DNA of 64,000 nt from Nonomuraea harbinensis (lineage in GTDB: Bacteria > Actinomycetota > Actinomycetes > Streptosporangiales > Streptosporangiaceae): NCBI RefSeq assembly GCF_019396385.1, contig NZ_JAHKRN010000008.1, forward strand, positions 124,001 to 188,000. The letters are read 5' to 3'. The position numbers and the translations under genes were made by a program. The notes beneath the pieces were generated by a model. The model made no database searches and had not been told where the DNA came from. It worked only from the letters and a program-made list of their open reading frames with translations. Positions 1-8,425 of the stretch are shown in pieces; the stretch's first letter is position 1, and every line of letters begins with the position of its first letter.

Positions 1-60
1 TCCCTGACCCCGGCCGTCCGGCGCCGGGTGCGGTGGAGGAAGACCCGTACCCGCCTCTGA
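1..60 (+). CDS. possible 3' end of a gene entering from the left edge
   Basis: The frame starting at base 1 is open to a TGA at 58-60 and gives a basic tail rich in Arg (about 19 residues, ending TRTRL). It lies upstream of the MMPL gene and in the same direction. Nothing in so short a tail identifies a family, and in DNA this GC-rich an open frame of this length is weak evidence. It is recorded only because the upstream sequence is outside the window. Confidence 0.2.
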   Translation, partial: SLTPAVRRRVRWRKTRTRL

Positions 61-144
61 TCCTCCGCCGTTCGGTGCTGGATGCCGCGGGTGTGGTAGG
101 CGGGGGACCGCGGTGGGGGGACGACCGGTGCGGAGGGCCGTTCC

Positions 145-150
145 TAGCGT
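145..150 (+). promoter_or_regulatory. -10 box TAGCGT of a leaderless MMPL transcript
   Basis: TAGCGT fits the actinobacterial -10 pattern TANNNT. Seven bases separate it from the ATG at 158, so the usual start of transcription falls on or next to the start codon. No Shine-Dalgarno sequence precedes that ATG. No convincing -35 was seen. Confidence 0.45.
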
Positions 151-157
151 CGGCGGC

Positions 158-2134
158 ATGATCCGATTCTGCATCCGCCACCGGCGGCTGGTCCTGCTGG
201 GCTGGCTGGCGCTGGTCGCCGCGCTCGTCGCCGGGGCCGCCTGGAACCCGGCGCCGGTGGCCGGTGAGTTCGCGCTGCCCGGCAGTGAGAGCGGGCGGGC
301 CGCCGAGCTGCTCGGGCCCGCACCCGCCGAACCGCCCGGCACGCTCGTCGTGTCCGCCCCCGCCGGGGTCGAGTCGCCGGCCGCCCGCCAAGCCGTGGAC
401 GGGCTTCTCGCGAGGATGAACGAGGTCCCGGGGGTCCGCGCCGAGACCCCGTACGCACGCGTCTCGCCGGACGGGACCGTCGGCACGATCCCGATCGACT
501 ACCCGGACGAGACCGCCGCCCGCGAGCTGGCCGAGGTCCGTGACGGCTTCGAGGCCGGGGCCGTCACGGCCGAGCTGGCCGGCGACGACTTCGCCGACTT
601 CACCCCCGGCGGCCTGACCGAGGGGGTCGGGCTGGTGGCTGCGGCGGTGATCCTGCTGTACGCGTTCCGGTCGCTGCTCGCCTCCGCCCTCCCGATCGCC
701 ATCGGGGTCGTCGGCGTCGTCTCCGGCACCAGCCTGCTCGCCCTGCTCGGCCACCTGGTCGCCACGCCGGACTTCGCCGTGTACCTCACGATCATGCTCG
801 GCCTCGGCGTCGGCATCGACTACGCCCTGCTCATCGTCACCCGCTTCCGCAGCGGCCTGCACGAGGGCCAGGAGGTCGAGACAGCCGTCGGCACGGCCAT
901 GCGGACCGCCGGCAGGTCCGTGCTGTTCGCCGGCGTCACCGTCATCGTCACCGGCGCCGGCATCGTGTTCCTCGGCCCCGGGCTCGGCGGCGGCATCGCG
1001 GTGGCCGCGGGGTGCGGCGTGCTCATGGTCATGCTCGCCTCCCTCACCCTCCTGCCCGCGCTGCTGACCATGATCGGCCACCGGATCGACCGGTTCTCGC
1101 TGCCGGCCCGTACCGGCGGGGAGCCGTGGTCGGCGCGGTGGAGCAGGGCCGTGCAGCGCCGGCCGTGGACGGCGGGGCTGCTGGCGACGGCGCTGCTCGC
1201 CGGGCTCGCGCTGCCCGCGCTGGACCTGCGCACCGGCTGGTCGGACGCGTCCGACCGGCCCGTCACCGACACCACCAGGCGCGCCCACGACCTGCAGGCC
1301 GGCGCGTTCGGGCCGGGCGCCGGGTCGCCGCTCGTGCTCGCCTCCGACCGCCCGCTCGGCGCCGCCGTCGAGCGGGCCCGCGCCACGCCGGGAGTGGCCG
1401 GCGTGACGCCGCTGGGGGAGCGGGCCGCGCTCGTCGTGCCCGCCACGGCGCAGCAGGACGAGGCCACCGCCGGCCTGGTGCGCCGGCTCCGCGCCGAGCT
1501 GCCGGAGCCCGTCCTGGTGACCGGCTCGACCGCCGCCGCCGTGGACTTCGCCGACCACGCCGCCGACCGGCTGCCGTGGACGGTCGGCGCGGTGCTGCTG
1601 GCCTCGCTGGCGCTGCTCATGGCCGTGTTCAGGAGCGTGGCGGTGCCCGTCAAGGCGATCCTGGTCAACCTGCTGTCGATCGGGGCCGCGTACGGGGTGG
1701 TCGTCGCCGTCTTCCAGTGGGACGTGCTCGGGCTCGGCACCAGCGGGCCGATCGACGCCTGGGTGCCGATGATGCTGTTCGTGATCACGTTCGGGCTGTC
1801 CGTGGACTACGAGGTGTTCCTCGTCTCCCGCATCCGCGAGGAGTACCGGAACGGGCTGGGCAACAGCGCCGCGGTCGCCGCCGGGCTCGCCGGGACCGCC
1901 CGGGTGATCACCGCCGCCGCCGCGATCATGTTCTGCGTGTTCGCCGCCTTCGGCGCGTTCGACGACCGGGCGCTGCGCGTCATGGGGGTCGGGCTGGCCG
2001 CCGGAGTGCTGGTCGACGCCACGATCGTGCGGATGGTCCTGGTGCCCGCCGCGATGGAGGTGCTCGGCGACCGTAACTGGTGGTTCCCCGGCCTGTCCTT
2101 CGCGAGGCTGACACCCGAGCGGGATGTTTCGTAG
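158..2134 (+). CDS. MMPL/RND-family membrane transporter
   Basis: This 658-residue integral membrane protein belongs to the MMPL branch of the RND superfamily, proton-driven exporters of lipids or small molecules in actinomycetes. An N-terminal membrane helix (residues 8-28) is followed by a large extracytoplasmic domain (about 30-150). Two helical bundles follow, each with the family's membrane Asp-Tyr motif: GVGIDY near residue 223 and SVDYEVFL near 549. This is the usual tandem-half layout at slightly short length. I chose the ATG at 158 over a GTG at 113 because the protein then begins directly with a charged patch and the first helix, and a -10 box sits seven bases upstream. No adjacent lipid-synthesis gene hints at the substrate. 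Confidence 0.88.
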   Translation: MIRFCIRHRRLVLLGWLALVAALVAGAAWNPAPVAGEFALPGSESGRAAELLGPAPAEPPGTLVVSAPAGVESPAARQAVDGLLARMNEVPGVRAETPYARVSPDGTVGTIPIDYPDETAARELAEVRDGFEAGAVTAELAGDDFADFTPGGLTEGVGLVAAAVILLYAFRSLLASALPIAIGVVGVVSGTSLLALLGHLVATPDFAVYLTIMLGLGVGIDYALLIVTRFRSGLHEGQEVETAVGTAMRTAGRSVLFAGVTVIVTGAGIVFLGPGLGGGIAVAAGCGVLMVMLASLTLLPALLTMIGHRIDRFSLPARTGGEPWSARWSRAVQRRPWTAGLLATALLAGLALPALDLRTGWSDASDRPVTDTTRRAHDLQAGAFGPGAGSPLVLASDRPLGAAVERARATPGVAGVTPLGERAALVVPATAQQDEATAGLVRRLRAELPEPVLVTGSTAAAVDFADHAADRLPWTVGAVLLASLALLMAVFRSVAVPVKAILVNLLSIGAAYGVVVAVFQWDVLGLGTSGPIDAWVPMMLFVITFGLSVDYEVFLVSRIREEYRNGLGNSAAVAAGLAGTARVITAAAAIMFCVFAAFGAFDDRALRVMGVGLAAGVLVDATIVRMVLVPAAMEVLGDRNWWFPGLSFARLTPERDVS

Positions 2135-2167
2135 TATCCGGAACAGAGGAGCGTTGGGGGCGCCGAG

Positions 2168-3076
2168 GTGCCAGGGCAGAGCGTGGGAGTGGTCGTCGAT
2201 CCGGCGGTGCCGCCGGAGACCGCGGGGATGCTGCGCGCCAACGCCCCGCTGCTGTCGAGGATCCGGACGGGCTGGGTGCCCCCGGCCGCCCTGCCGGTCC
2301 CCGCCAGGCGGCGCAACACCTCCAGCGTGGCGCTGCTCGCCGCCACCCCGCTGGTCATCGCGCTCATGGCCGTGCTGCTGGACTCGCCGGCCGCGCCCGC
2401 CGGGTTCCTGCTGCTCGGCGGGTTCGTCTTCCTCGTCCTCGTCAAGATCGCCAACATCAGCGAGGCGGTCGACGACGACCACCGGCCCCAGGAGCGGGCC
2501 CTGTACGAGAAGGCCCGCCGGCACCACGGCCGCTACCTGATCCCGCAGGACTTCGACGAGGAGGCCGCGGCCGTGCTCCACCGGGCCCAGCAGGCCGTCG
2601 GCACCGTGCTGCGCTCCCACGTCAACGCCGAAGGGCTGCTCGACGGCCCGCGCAACGCGCTCCTGCTGCCGGAGCAGGAGTGGGAGATCGCCCGCCTGCT
2701 CGCCAAGCTGTCGGCGCTGCGCGCCGACCACCGCGAACTCCTCGGCCGGGGCCTCGCCCCCGAGGTCGCGGCCGTGCTCAAGCCCCTGCAGGGCGCGCTC
2801 GACAGCAGCGAGGCGGCCGTGGTCGCGCGCGTCGAGGCTCTGGAACGTTACGCCGGCCACGTAGCCGAGGCCGAGCGGGCCTACCACGCCCGCGAGCAGA
2901 TCGAAGAGCTGCGCGCCAGGCTGCCGCGTTACGAGGAACTGCTGGCCGAGACCGGCGCCGGCACGATGGCCGTCGCCGAGATCGAACGCCTCGCGGAGGA
3001 CGCCGACTCCGTGGAACGCGCCCTGCGGCGAAGTGTCACCTCCGCGCATGAGGCTTTTCGCTACTTAGAAGGCTGA
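2168..3076 (+). CDS. membrane/coiled-coil protein of a tandem paralogue array, copy 1
   Basis: First of three consecutive homologous genes, 302 residues, from a GTG start. I do not recognise the family. The protein has a short N-terminal segment with V-x-VDP-x-VP, two close hydrophobic segments (about 53-73 and 77-95), and a long charged, probably coiled-coil C-terminal half. The strongest conservation among the three copies is a central block: NAxGLLD, RNA, QEWEIARLLAKLSALR. A second block holds VVARVEALERYA and VxEAERA. TAGTAT at 2132-2137 overlaps the MMPL stop codon and could be its -10 box, leaving a leader with a G-rich Shine-Dalgarno-like stretch. Likely an inner-membrane protein with a cytoplasmic helical domain; the function is unknown. 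Confidence 0.8.
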   Translation: MPGQSVGVVVDPAVPPETAGMLRANAPLLSRIRTGWVPPAALPVPARRRNTSSVALLAATPLVIALMAVLLDSPAAPAGFLLLGGFVFLVLVKIANISEAVDDDHRPQERALYEKARRHHGRYLIPQDFDEEAAAVLHRAQQAVGTVLRSHVNAEGLLDGPRNALLLPEQEWEIARLLAKLSALRADHRELLGRGLAPEVAAVLKPLQGALDSSEAAVVARVEALERYAGHVAEAERAYHAREQIEELRARLPRYEELLAETGAGTMAVAEIERLAEDADSVERALRRSVTSAHEAFRYLEG

Positions 3077-3096
3077 CGTTCGGACAGACCGCCACA

Positions 3097-3102
3097 TAGG
3101 AT
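3097..3102 (+). promoter_or_regulatory. -10 box TAGGAT, leaderless start of paralogue copy 2
   Basis: CATAGGAT is followed after seven bases by the GTG start at 3110. The same CATAGGAT word precedes copy 3 at a similar distance, so promoter and gene appear to have been duplicated together. This supports separate leaderless transcription of each copy. Confidence 0.5.
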
Positions 3103-3109
3103 TCTTAAT

Positions 3110-4018
3110 GTGCCGGGTCGTCATGCGAAGGTGGTAGTGGAGCCGACGGTGCCTGCCGAGACGGCCGACCTGTTCCGTGACCACCGCAAGCTCCTGCTGC
3201 GCATCCGCGCCGGGTGGACCCCGCCGAACAGGCGTCATCCTCCGGCTCTCGGGCTCGTCACCCGGATGACCACCACGCTCGTCGCGCTGGTCGCCGTCGG
3301 CGCCGGGCTCGACTTCTTCCTCGCCGGCCTCTACACCCCGTTCGTCGTCGTCATGACGCTGGCCGCGCTGCTCATCGCCGGTGTGCTCGCCAAACCCAGG
3401 CCCGACGCCGAGGCCGAGCGGCGCCAGGTGGTCGAGCGGCACGTCTACGACAGCGCCCGCAGGTTCGAGGGCCGCTACGTGCTCCGCGAGGACCTCGACG
3501 AGAGCGCCCGCCGGCTCATGGCCCGCGCCCAGGCCGCCGTCGACGCGGTCATGGAGTCCCACGTCAACGCCGGAGGGCTGCTCGACGACGTGCGCAACGC
3601 CGTCATGCTGCCCGCCCAGGAGTGGGAGATCGCCCGCCTGCTGGCCAAGCTGTCGGCGCTGCGGTCCGGACACCGGGAGGTCGTCTCCGAAGGCGTCACC
3701 CCCGAGGTGGCGGCCGTCGCCGAGCCGCTCGCCCAGGTGCTCGACAGCAGCGAGCGCGCGGTCGTCGCCCGGGTCGAGGCTCTGGAACGTTACGCCGGCC
3801 ACGTCGCCGAGGCCGAGCGGGCCTACCACGCCCGCGACCAGATCGCGCGGCTCAGCGCCCAGTTGCCCCGCTACGAAGAGCTCCTGGCCGAGTCCGGCGC
3901 CGACGACTCGGCCGTGCCCGAGCTGAGCCGGCTCAGCGAGGACGCCGACCGGCTCGAACAAGCGCTGCGCGACAGCGTCACGTCGGCCCACGAAGCGTTC
4001 CGTCACTTACAGGGGTGA
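3110..4018 (+). CDS. membrane/coiled-coil protein of a tandem paralogue array, copy 2
   Basis: 302 residues, GTG start, clearly homologous along its full length to the genes before and after it. It shows the same layout: VDP-like N-terminus, two adjacent hydrophobic segments (about 54-93), then a helical charged C-terminus with QEWEIARLLAKLSALR and VVARVEALERYAGHVAEAER blocks. The last of these is almost identical to copy 1, also at the DNA level (2833-2885 against 3775-3827), which suggests fairly recent duplication or conversion. It ends SVTSAHEAFRHLQG, as the other copies end SAHEAFR. No enzymatic motif is visible and the function is unknown. Confidence 0.8.
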   Translation: MPGRHAKVVVEPTVPAETADLFRDHRKLLLRIRAGWTPPNRRHPPALGLVTRMTTTLVALVAVGAGLDFFLAGLYTPFVVVMTLAALLIAGVLAKPRPDAEAERRQVVERHVYDSARRFEGRYVLREDLDESARRLMARAQAAVDAVMESHVNAGGLLDDVRNAVMLPAQEWEIARLLAKLSALRSGHREVVSEGVTPEVAAVAEPLAQVLDSSERAVVARVEALERYAGHVAEAERAYHARDQIARLSAQLPRYEELLAESGADDSAVPELSRLSEDADRLEQALRDSVTSAHEAFRHLQG

Positions 4019-4104
4019 TCGGCCGTTCACCCCGCCGTCCGCCACAGGGAGGGTCGCACGCCGTTTGTCGTACAAAGAATCGAGCTCGAAGGGCAGAGTT
4101 CCCA

Positions 4105-4110
4105 TAGGAT
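4105..4110 (+). promoter_or_regulatory. -10 box TAGGAT, leaderless start of paralogue copy 3
   Basis: CATAGGAT is repeated here, eight bases before the GTG at 4119. The promoter element decides the start: an ATG at 4065 would give an N-terminal extension that the other two copies lack and would place this box inside the gene. Confidence 0.5.
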
Positions 4111-4118
4111 CCGGATTT

Positions 4119-5012
4119 GTGGAAGTCGTGGTGGATCCAGGGGTGCCACCGGAGGACGCGCGGCTGATCAGGGACAGCGGCCAGGTCCTGGTCAGGATGC
4201 GCCGCGGCTGGGTTCCCGAGCCGCCGCCCCGCGCCGGCGTCGCCCAGTCCAAGGGCGTGGCCGTCGCCGTGACCGCCGTCGCCGTGCTGCTGATCGCGCT
4301 CGGCCTGATGAGCCGCGGCATCGGCCTGCTGCTGCTCGCCTTCGTCGGCGTGCCCGTGCTCCTCGTCGCCTTCATCCGCAACGACCTCACCGACGAGGAC
4401 GAGGAGGCCGTGCTCGCCCGCGAGGTCTACGAGCAGCTGCGCTGGTACGAGGGCCGCTACGTGCTCACCGACGACCTCGACGAGGCCTCGCGCAGGCTGC
4501 TGGCCCGCGCGCAACGGGCCATCGCCACCGTCAACGAGTCGTCGGTCAACGCCGAAGGGCTGCTCGACGGGGTGCGTAACGCGGTGATGCTGCCCGCCCA
4601 GGAGTGGGAGATCGCCCGCCTGCTGGCCAAGCTGTCGGCGCTGCGCACCAGACACCGCGAGACCGTCACCGGCGCCGTCACCCCCGAGGTGGCGGCCGTC
4701 GCCGAGCCGCTCGCCCGGGCCCTCGACAGCAGCGAGGAGGCCGTGGTGGCGCGGGTCGAGGCGCTGGAACGCTACGCGGCCAACGTCACCGAGGCCGAGC
4801 GCGCCTTCCGCGCCCACCAGCAGGTCGAGGAGCTGCGCGGCCGGATCCACCAGTACGAGGAACTGGTCGCCGAGACCGGGGCCGACGCGTTCGCGGTGCC
4901 GGAGATCGCCCGGCTCGCCGAGGACGCCGACCAGCTGGAGCAGGCGCTGCGGCGCAGCCTCAGCTCCGCGCATGAGGCCTTCCGCCACCTGGAGCCGGGC
5001 GAGCGGTCCTAG
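4119..5012 (+). CDS. membrane/coiled-coil protein of a tandem paralogue array, copy 3
   Basis: 297 residues from the GTG at 4119, where the N-terminus (VEVVVDPGVPPED) lines up with the first residues of copies 1 and 2. The hydrophobic pair is stronger here (about residues 44-83). The conserved helical blocks QEWEIARLLAKLSALR and VVARVEALERYA are retained, and the end again reads SAHEAFRHLE. Its stop codon overlaps by four bases the stop of the oppositely oriented murG-like gene. Three copies in a row with their own promoters suggest either dosage or a hetero-oligomeric membrane complex. That is inference only, as the family is not recognised. Confidence 0.8.
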   Translation: MEVVVDPGVPPEDARLIRDSGQVLVRMRRGWVPEPPPRAGVAQSKGVAVAVTAVAVLLIALGLMSRGIGLLLLAFVGVPVLLVAFIRNDLTDEDEEAVLAREVYEQLRWYEGRYVLTDDLDEASRRLLARAQRAIATVNESSVNAEGLLDGVRNAVMLPAQEWEIARLLAKLSALRTRHRETVTGAVTPEVAAVAEPLARALDSSEEAVVARVEALERYAANVTEAERAFRAHQQVEELRGRIHQYEELVAETGADAFAVPEIARLAEDADQLEQALRRSLSSAHEAFRHLEPGERS

Positions 5013-6154
5013 GCCGCGGCGGGCCGGGCGGGCTGGGCGGTCTGCAGCAGCAGGTCGCACAGCACGTCGGCGGCGTCCACGCGGCCCAGCTTCTGGGCCG
5101 CCTCGCCCATCGCCGCCCGCAGGCCCGGGTCGGCCAGCAGCGGCATCAGCTCGGCCAGCAGCTGGTCGGCCGCAGGGTTCGGCTCCAGCAGCGCCCGCGC
5201 CGCGCCCGCCGACACCAGGTAGCCGGCGTTCTTGCGCTGCTCGTCGCCGCCCGTCGGGATCAGCGGGATCAGCAGCGACGGCTTGCCGATCGCGGTCAGC
5301 TCCGACACCGTGCCGGCTCCGCTGCGCGAGATCACCACGTCGGCCGCCGCGTACAGGTCGGCCAGCTCGGACCCCACGTAGGGGACCGGGTGGTAGCGGT
5401 CGGCGAGCTCGGGCGGCAGCTCCACGGCCCGCATCTGCTCGATCCAGGCGGGGCCGCACTGGTGGACGATCTGGGCGTGCGGCAGCAGCCTGGGCAGGAC
5501 CTCCGCGATCAGTGTGTTGATCTGCTTGCTGCCCTGGGCGCCGCCCGTCACGTAGATCAGCGGCACCTCGAACGTCAGCCCGAACAGGTCGTAGGCCGCC
5601 GCCCGCTTGCCCTGCAGCAGCTCGGGCCGGATCGGGTTGCCCGTCACCACGGCCTTGGCCCTGGCCTTGGCGGGCAGGTGTTCGAGCGACGACTCGTGCG
5701 ACAGCGCGATCCGCGTCGCCAGCCTGGACAGGATCCGGTTGGCCAGCCCCACCACCGTCGTCTGCTCGTGCATGACCAGCGGCCTGCGGATCAGCTTGGC
5801 CGCCACCCCGATCGGCACCGCCACGTAGCCCCCGGTCGACAGCACCACGTCGGGCAGGTAGCGGGCGGCGTGGCCGATCGCCTGGAACACCCCGACGGGG
5901 ATCCGGAACAGGTCGGCCAGGTTGGTGCCGAGCTCGCGCAGGTTGGGCCGGCGGCGCAGCTTGCCCGTCGTGATCGCCTTGAACGGGATGCCGTGCTCGG
6001 CGGTGATCCTGGCCTCCAGGCCGTTGGCCGTGCCCACCCAGAGCACGTCGTGCGGCACCTGCCGGCGCTGGATGGCCGTCAGGGTCGTCAGGGCCGGGTA
6101 GGTGTGACCGCCGGTGCCGCCGCCGGTGATCAGCAGTCGCAGGGTTTGTGACAT
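5009..6154 (-). CDS. murG: MurG-type UDP-GlcNAc:lipid I N-acetylglucosaminyltransferase paralogue
   Basis: 381 residues with the MurG GT28 fold: N-terminal glycine-rich loop GGGTGGHTYPAL (residues 10-21) and the UDP-GlcNAc-binding segment with RSGAGTVSEL in the C-terminal domain. MurG adds GlcNAc to lipid I on the cytoplasmic face of the membrane. The gene is not in a division/cell-wall cluster, and its loop has TGGHTYP where the actinomycete dcw-cluster enzyme usually has TAGHIEP. I therefore read it as a second copy and not as the housekeeping murG. It starts five bases after the stop of the sulfatase-modifying gene on the same strand. TAGTCT six bases before its ATG (plus-strand 6161-6166) could also give a separate leaderless transcript. 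Confidence 0.8.
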   Translation of the reverse strand: MSQTLRLLITGGGTGGHTYPALTTLTAIQRRQVPHDVLWVGTANGLEARITAEHGIPFKAITTGKLRRRPNLRELGTNLADLFRIPVGVFQAIGHAARYLPDVVLSTGGYVAVPIGVAAKLIRRPLVMHEQTTVVGLANRILSRLATRIALSHESSLEHLPAKARAKAVVTGNPIRPELLQGKRAAAYDLFGLTFEVPLIYVTGGAQGSKQINTLIAEVLPRLLPHAQIVHQCGPAWIEQMRAVELPPELADRYHPVPYVGSELADLYAAADVVISRSGAGTVSELTAIGKPSLLIPLIPTGGDEQRKNAGYLVSAGAARALLEPNPAADQLLAELMPLLADPGLRAAMGEAAQKLGRVDAADVLCDLLLQTAQPARPAAA

Positions 6155-6158
6155 GGGC

Positions 6159-7082
6159 TCAGACTATGGCCGCGCACCGGAAACCCGTATGTCCGGTGGC
6201 CGAGTCGGGGGTGTTGGCGGTGCGGGCGGCCAGCCGGTAGCGGTTGCAGTAGGAGTCATGGCACATGTAGGAGCCGCCCCTGATCACCTTCATGGTGCCC
6301 TCGGCCGGGCCCGTGGGGTTCTCCGCGTACGGTTCCCAGCGGGTGTCCCACCAGTCGGCGGTCCACTCCCACACGTTGCCCGCCACGTTGTAGAGGCCGT
6401 AGCCGTTCGGCTGGAACGACTTGACCGGCATCGTGCCCCTGCTCGGCGCCGAGGGGAACGGGCCCTGCCAGATGTTGCACCGCTGCCGCCCCTTCGGCGC
6501 CAGCTCGTCGCCCCACGGGTAGCGGGTCCGCCGCAGGCCGCCGCGGGCGGCCGTCTCCCACTCGGCCTCCGTCGGCAGCCGCTTGCCGGCCCACCGCGCG
6601 TACGCGGTCGCGTCGTGCCACGACACCTGCACCACCGGATGGTTCTGCCGGTCGCCGATCGACGAGCCGGGCCCCTCGGGGGAGCGCCAGGAGGCTCCTT
6701 CCACCCCGACCCACCAGGGCGCCTGCGGCACGCTCGCGTCCATGACGCCGCGGGAGGCGAACTGGCGGAACACGAACGACCAGCCGATCCGCTCGGCCTC
6801 GGTCACGTATCCGGTCTCCTTCACGAACCTGGCGAACTGCGCGTTCGTCACGCAGGTCGGGTCGATCAGGAACGCATCCAGCTTCACCTCGCGGACCGGG
6901 CCCTCGCCGTCCTCCGGGTTGGCGTCGGGGTCGTCGCCGCCCACCGAGAACGTCCCGCCCGGGACGCGGACCATCCCGCGCGGCGGCTCCCGCCGCGCCG
7001 GCCCGGGCATCACGAGGACCGGCGCCTCGGGGGCGTCCGCCCCGGTGACGGCCTCCCTGGCGGGCCCGCAGCACGCGCTCAT
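6159..7082 (-). CDS. formylglycine-generating enzyme (sulfatase-modifying factor)
   Basis: 307 residues. FGE oxidises the active-site cysteine of type I sulfatases (CxPxR) to formylglycine with copper and oxygen. The family landmarks are present: [13 protein letters not shown] near the N-terminus, [20 protein letters not shown], and a C-terminal [10 protein letters not shown] carrying the two copper-binding cysteines (Cys274 and Cys279). It is therefore a true aerobic FGE and not just an SUMF1-fold relative. The start is the ATG at 7082, preceded by GGGAGGAG; a longer open frame runs into the neighbouring phosphatase gene and is spurious. No sulfatase gene lies in the window, so its client must be elsewhere. 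Confidence 0.92.
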   Translation of the reverse strand: MSACCGPAREAVTGADAPEAPVLVMPGPARREPPRGMVRVPGGTFSVGGDDPDANPEDGEGPVREVKLDAFLIDPTCVTNAQFARFVKETGYVTEAERIGWSFVFRQFASRGVMDASVPQAPWWVGVEGASWRSPEGPGSSIGDRQNHPVVQVSWHDATAYARWAGKRLPTEAEWETAARGGLRRTRYPWGDELAPKGRQRCNIWQGPFPSAPSRGTMPVKSFQPNGYGLYNVAGNVWEWTADWWDTRWEPYAENPTGPAEGTMKVIRGGSYMCHDSYCNRYRLAARTANTPDSATGHTGFRCAAIV

Positions 7083-7193
7083 CTGGCTCCTCCCATGTGT
7101 CACGACCTCTAGGAAGGGTAGTCGCCCCGGCATGCCCACGATCACGCGGTCGTCGCCCCCCGGCCTCCGCTTCGCGGGCGAAGCGCCTGCCTG

Positions 7194-7199
7194 TAGCGT
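7194..7199 (+). promoter_or_regulatory. -10 box TAGCGT of a leaderless ppx/gppA transcript
   Basis: TAGCGT is followed after seven bases by the ATG at 7207, the same word and distance as in front of the MMPL gene at 145-158. No Shine-Dalgarno sequence is present. Confidence 0.45.
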
Positions 7200-7206
7200 C
7201 ATCGCC

Positions 7207-8166
7207 ATGCGACTCGGCGTGCTGGACATCGGCTCGAACACCGTCCATTTACTCGTCGTGGACGCCCACCGCGGCGGCCGTCCCATCCCGGCGTTCTCCC
7301 ACAAGGAGGAGCTGCGCCTCAGCGAGCATCTCGGCCCGGACGACAAGCTGTCCGCCGAGGGCGTGGACCGGCTGCGCGCGTTCGTCGAGCAGGCCGTGGT
7401 CATCGCCGAGGACAAGGGCGTGGAGGAGCTGCTGGCCTTCGCCACCTCCGCCGTGCGCGAGGCCGCCAACGGCGAGCGGGTGCTGGAGAAGGTCCAGCGG
7501 CACACCGGCGTGCTCATCGACGTGCTCTCGGGCCGCGACGAGGCGAGGCTGACGTTCCTGGCGGTGCGCCGCTGGTTCGGCTGGTCGTCCGGGCGGCTGC
7601 TGGCCTTCGACATCGGCGGCGGCTCCCTGGAGATCGCGGCCGGGGTCGACGAGGAGCCCGACGTCGCGGTGTCGCTGCCGTTCGGCGCCGGGCGGCTGAC
7701 CCGCGACTGGTTCACCGCCGACCCGCCGTCCGCCGACGAGGTGCGCCGGCTGCGCCGCCACGTGCGCGCCGAGATCGCCCGCACCGTCGGCTCCGTCGTC
7801 CGCTACGGCGGGGCCGACCGGGCGGTGGCCACCTCCAAGACCTTCAAGCAGCTGGCCAGGATCGCCGGGGCGGCACCGTCCAGCGACGGCGTCCACGTGC
7901 CGCGCTCGCTGTCGCGGCAGGACACCGCCGACTGGGCCGCCAAGCTGACCGCCATGACGGCCGCCGAGCGCGCCGAGCTGTCCGGCGTGTCGGCGGGGCG
8001 GGCGGCCCAGCTCGCGGCGGGCGCGATCGTGGCCGACGCGGTGATGGACCTGTTCGAGGTGGAGCGGCTGGAGATCTGCCCGTGGGCGCTGCGCGAGGGC
8101 GTCATCCTGCGCCGGCTGGACGCGCTGCCGGGACGGCTGGAGGCGCCCGACGGACCCACCGAGTAA
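7207..8166 (+). CDS. Ppx/GppA-family phosphatase (exopolyphosphatase-like)
   Basis: 319 residues of the ASKHA-fold Ppx/GppA family, which hydrolyses polyphosphate or pppGpp. The phosphate-1 motif is [14 protein letters not shown] (residues 5-18). [11 protein letters not shown] segment (about 89-98) and the phosphate-2 motif [11 protein letters not shown] (about 136-146) follow. Length is that of the short, single-module actinobacterial enzymes without the C-terminal HD domain. The ATG at 7207 places the motif at the very N-terminus as expected. It is divergent from the FGE gene across 124 bases. Whether the substrate is polyphosphate or a nucleotide cannot be told from sequence. Confidence 0.88.
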   Translation: MRLGVLDIGSNTVHLLVVDAHRGGRPIPAFSHKEELRLSEHLGPDDKLSAEGVDRLRAFVEQAVVIAEDKGVEELLAFATSAVREAANGERVLEKVQRHTGVLIDVLSGRDEARLTFLAVRRWFGWSSGRLLAFDIGGGSLEIAAGVDEEPDVAVSLPFGAGRLTRDWFTADPPSADEVRRLRRHVRAEIARTVGSVVRYGGADRAVATSKTFKQLARIAGAAPSSDGVHVPRSLSRQDTADWAAKLTAMTAAERAELSGVSAGRAAQLAAGAIVADAVMDLFEVERLEICPWALREGVILRRLDALPGRLEAPDGPTE

Positions 8167-8246
8167 GAGGGATATATCGCCACATAACAGGCAACTGACC
8201 GCGATGAAACTGCAGAGAACGAGCACCGGCGGGCAACTCTGACGGA

Positions 8247-8420
8247 GTGTGGACGTTGCTCGGCGCGATCGGCTCGCTGCTGGTCGCCCTCTCCCTGTCG
8301 TTCCTCGCGGTGCTGGGCATCGCGGTGGCCGTGCTCATCTGGCTGGCGCTGATGGCCTCCATGAGCGGGATCGTCCTGACGCACGGCGGCTCCGCCCGGC
8401 GGAGCGGCCGTGAGCCATGA
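8247..8420 (+). CDS. small hydrophobic membrane protein
   Basis: A 57-codon frame from GTG 8247 to TGA 8418-8420. About 30 residues of almost uninterrupted hydrophobic sequence (GAIGSLLVAL through LIWLALMASM) are followed by a short basic tail, which predicts one long or two short membrane helices. It fills the space between the ppx-like gene and the convergent RsbW-like gene. The Shine-Dalgarno sequence is poor (GACGGA directly before the GTG), and I know no family for it. It could be a real small protein or chance coding. Confidence 0.35.
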   Translation: MWTLLGAIGSLLVALSLSFLAVLGIAVAVLIWLALMASMSGIVLTHGGSARRSGREP

Positions 8421-8425
8421 CGTCC

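Noticed and set aside
113..157. Upstream GTG start for the MMPL transporter
   Set aside because: It would add 15 non-hydrophobic residues and lies upstream of the -10 box that fits the ATG at 158.
7083..7784. N-terminal extension of the FGE frame
   Set aside because: It runs antisense through the ppx/gppA gene, is low-complexity, and the ATG at 7082 has a strong Shine-Dalgarno.
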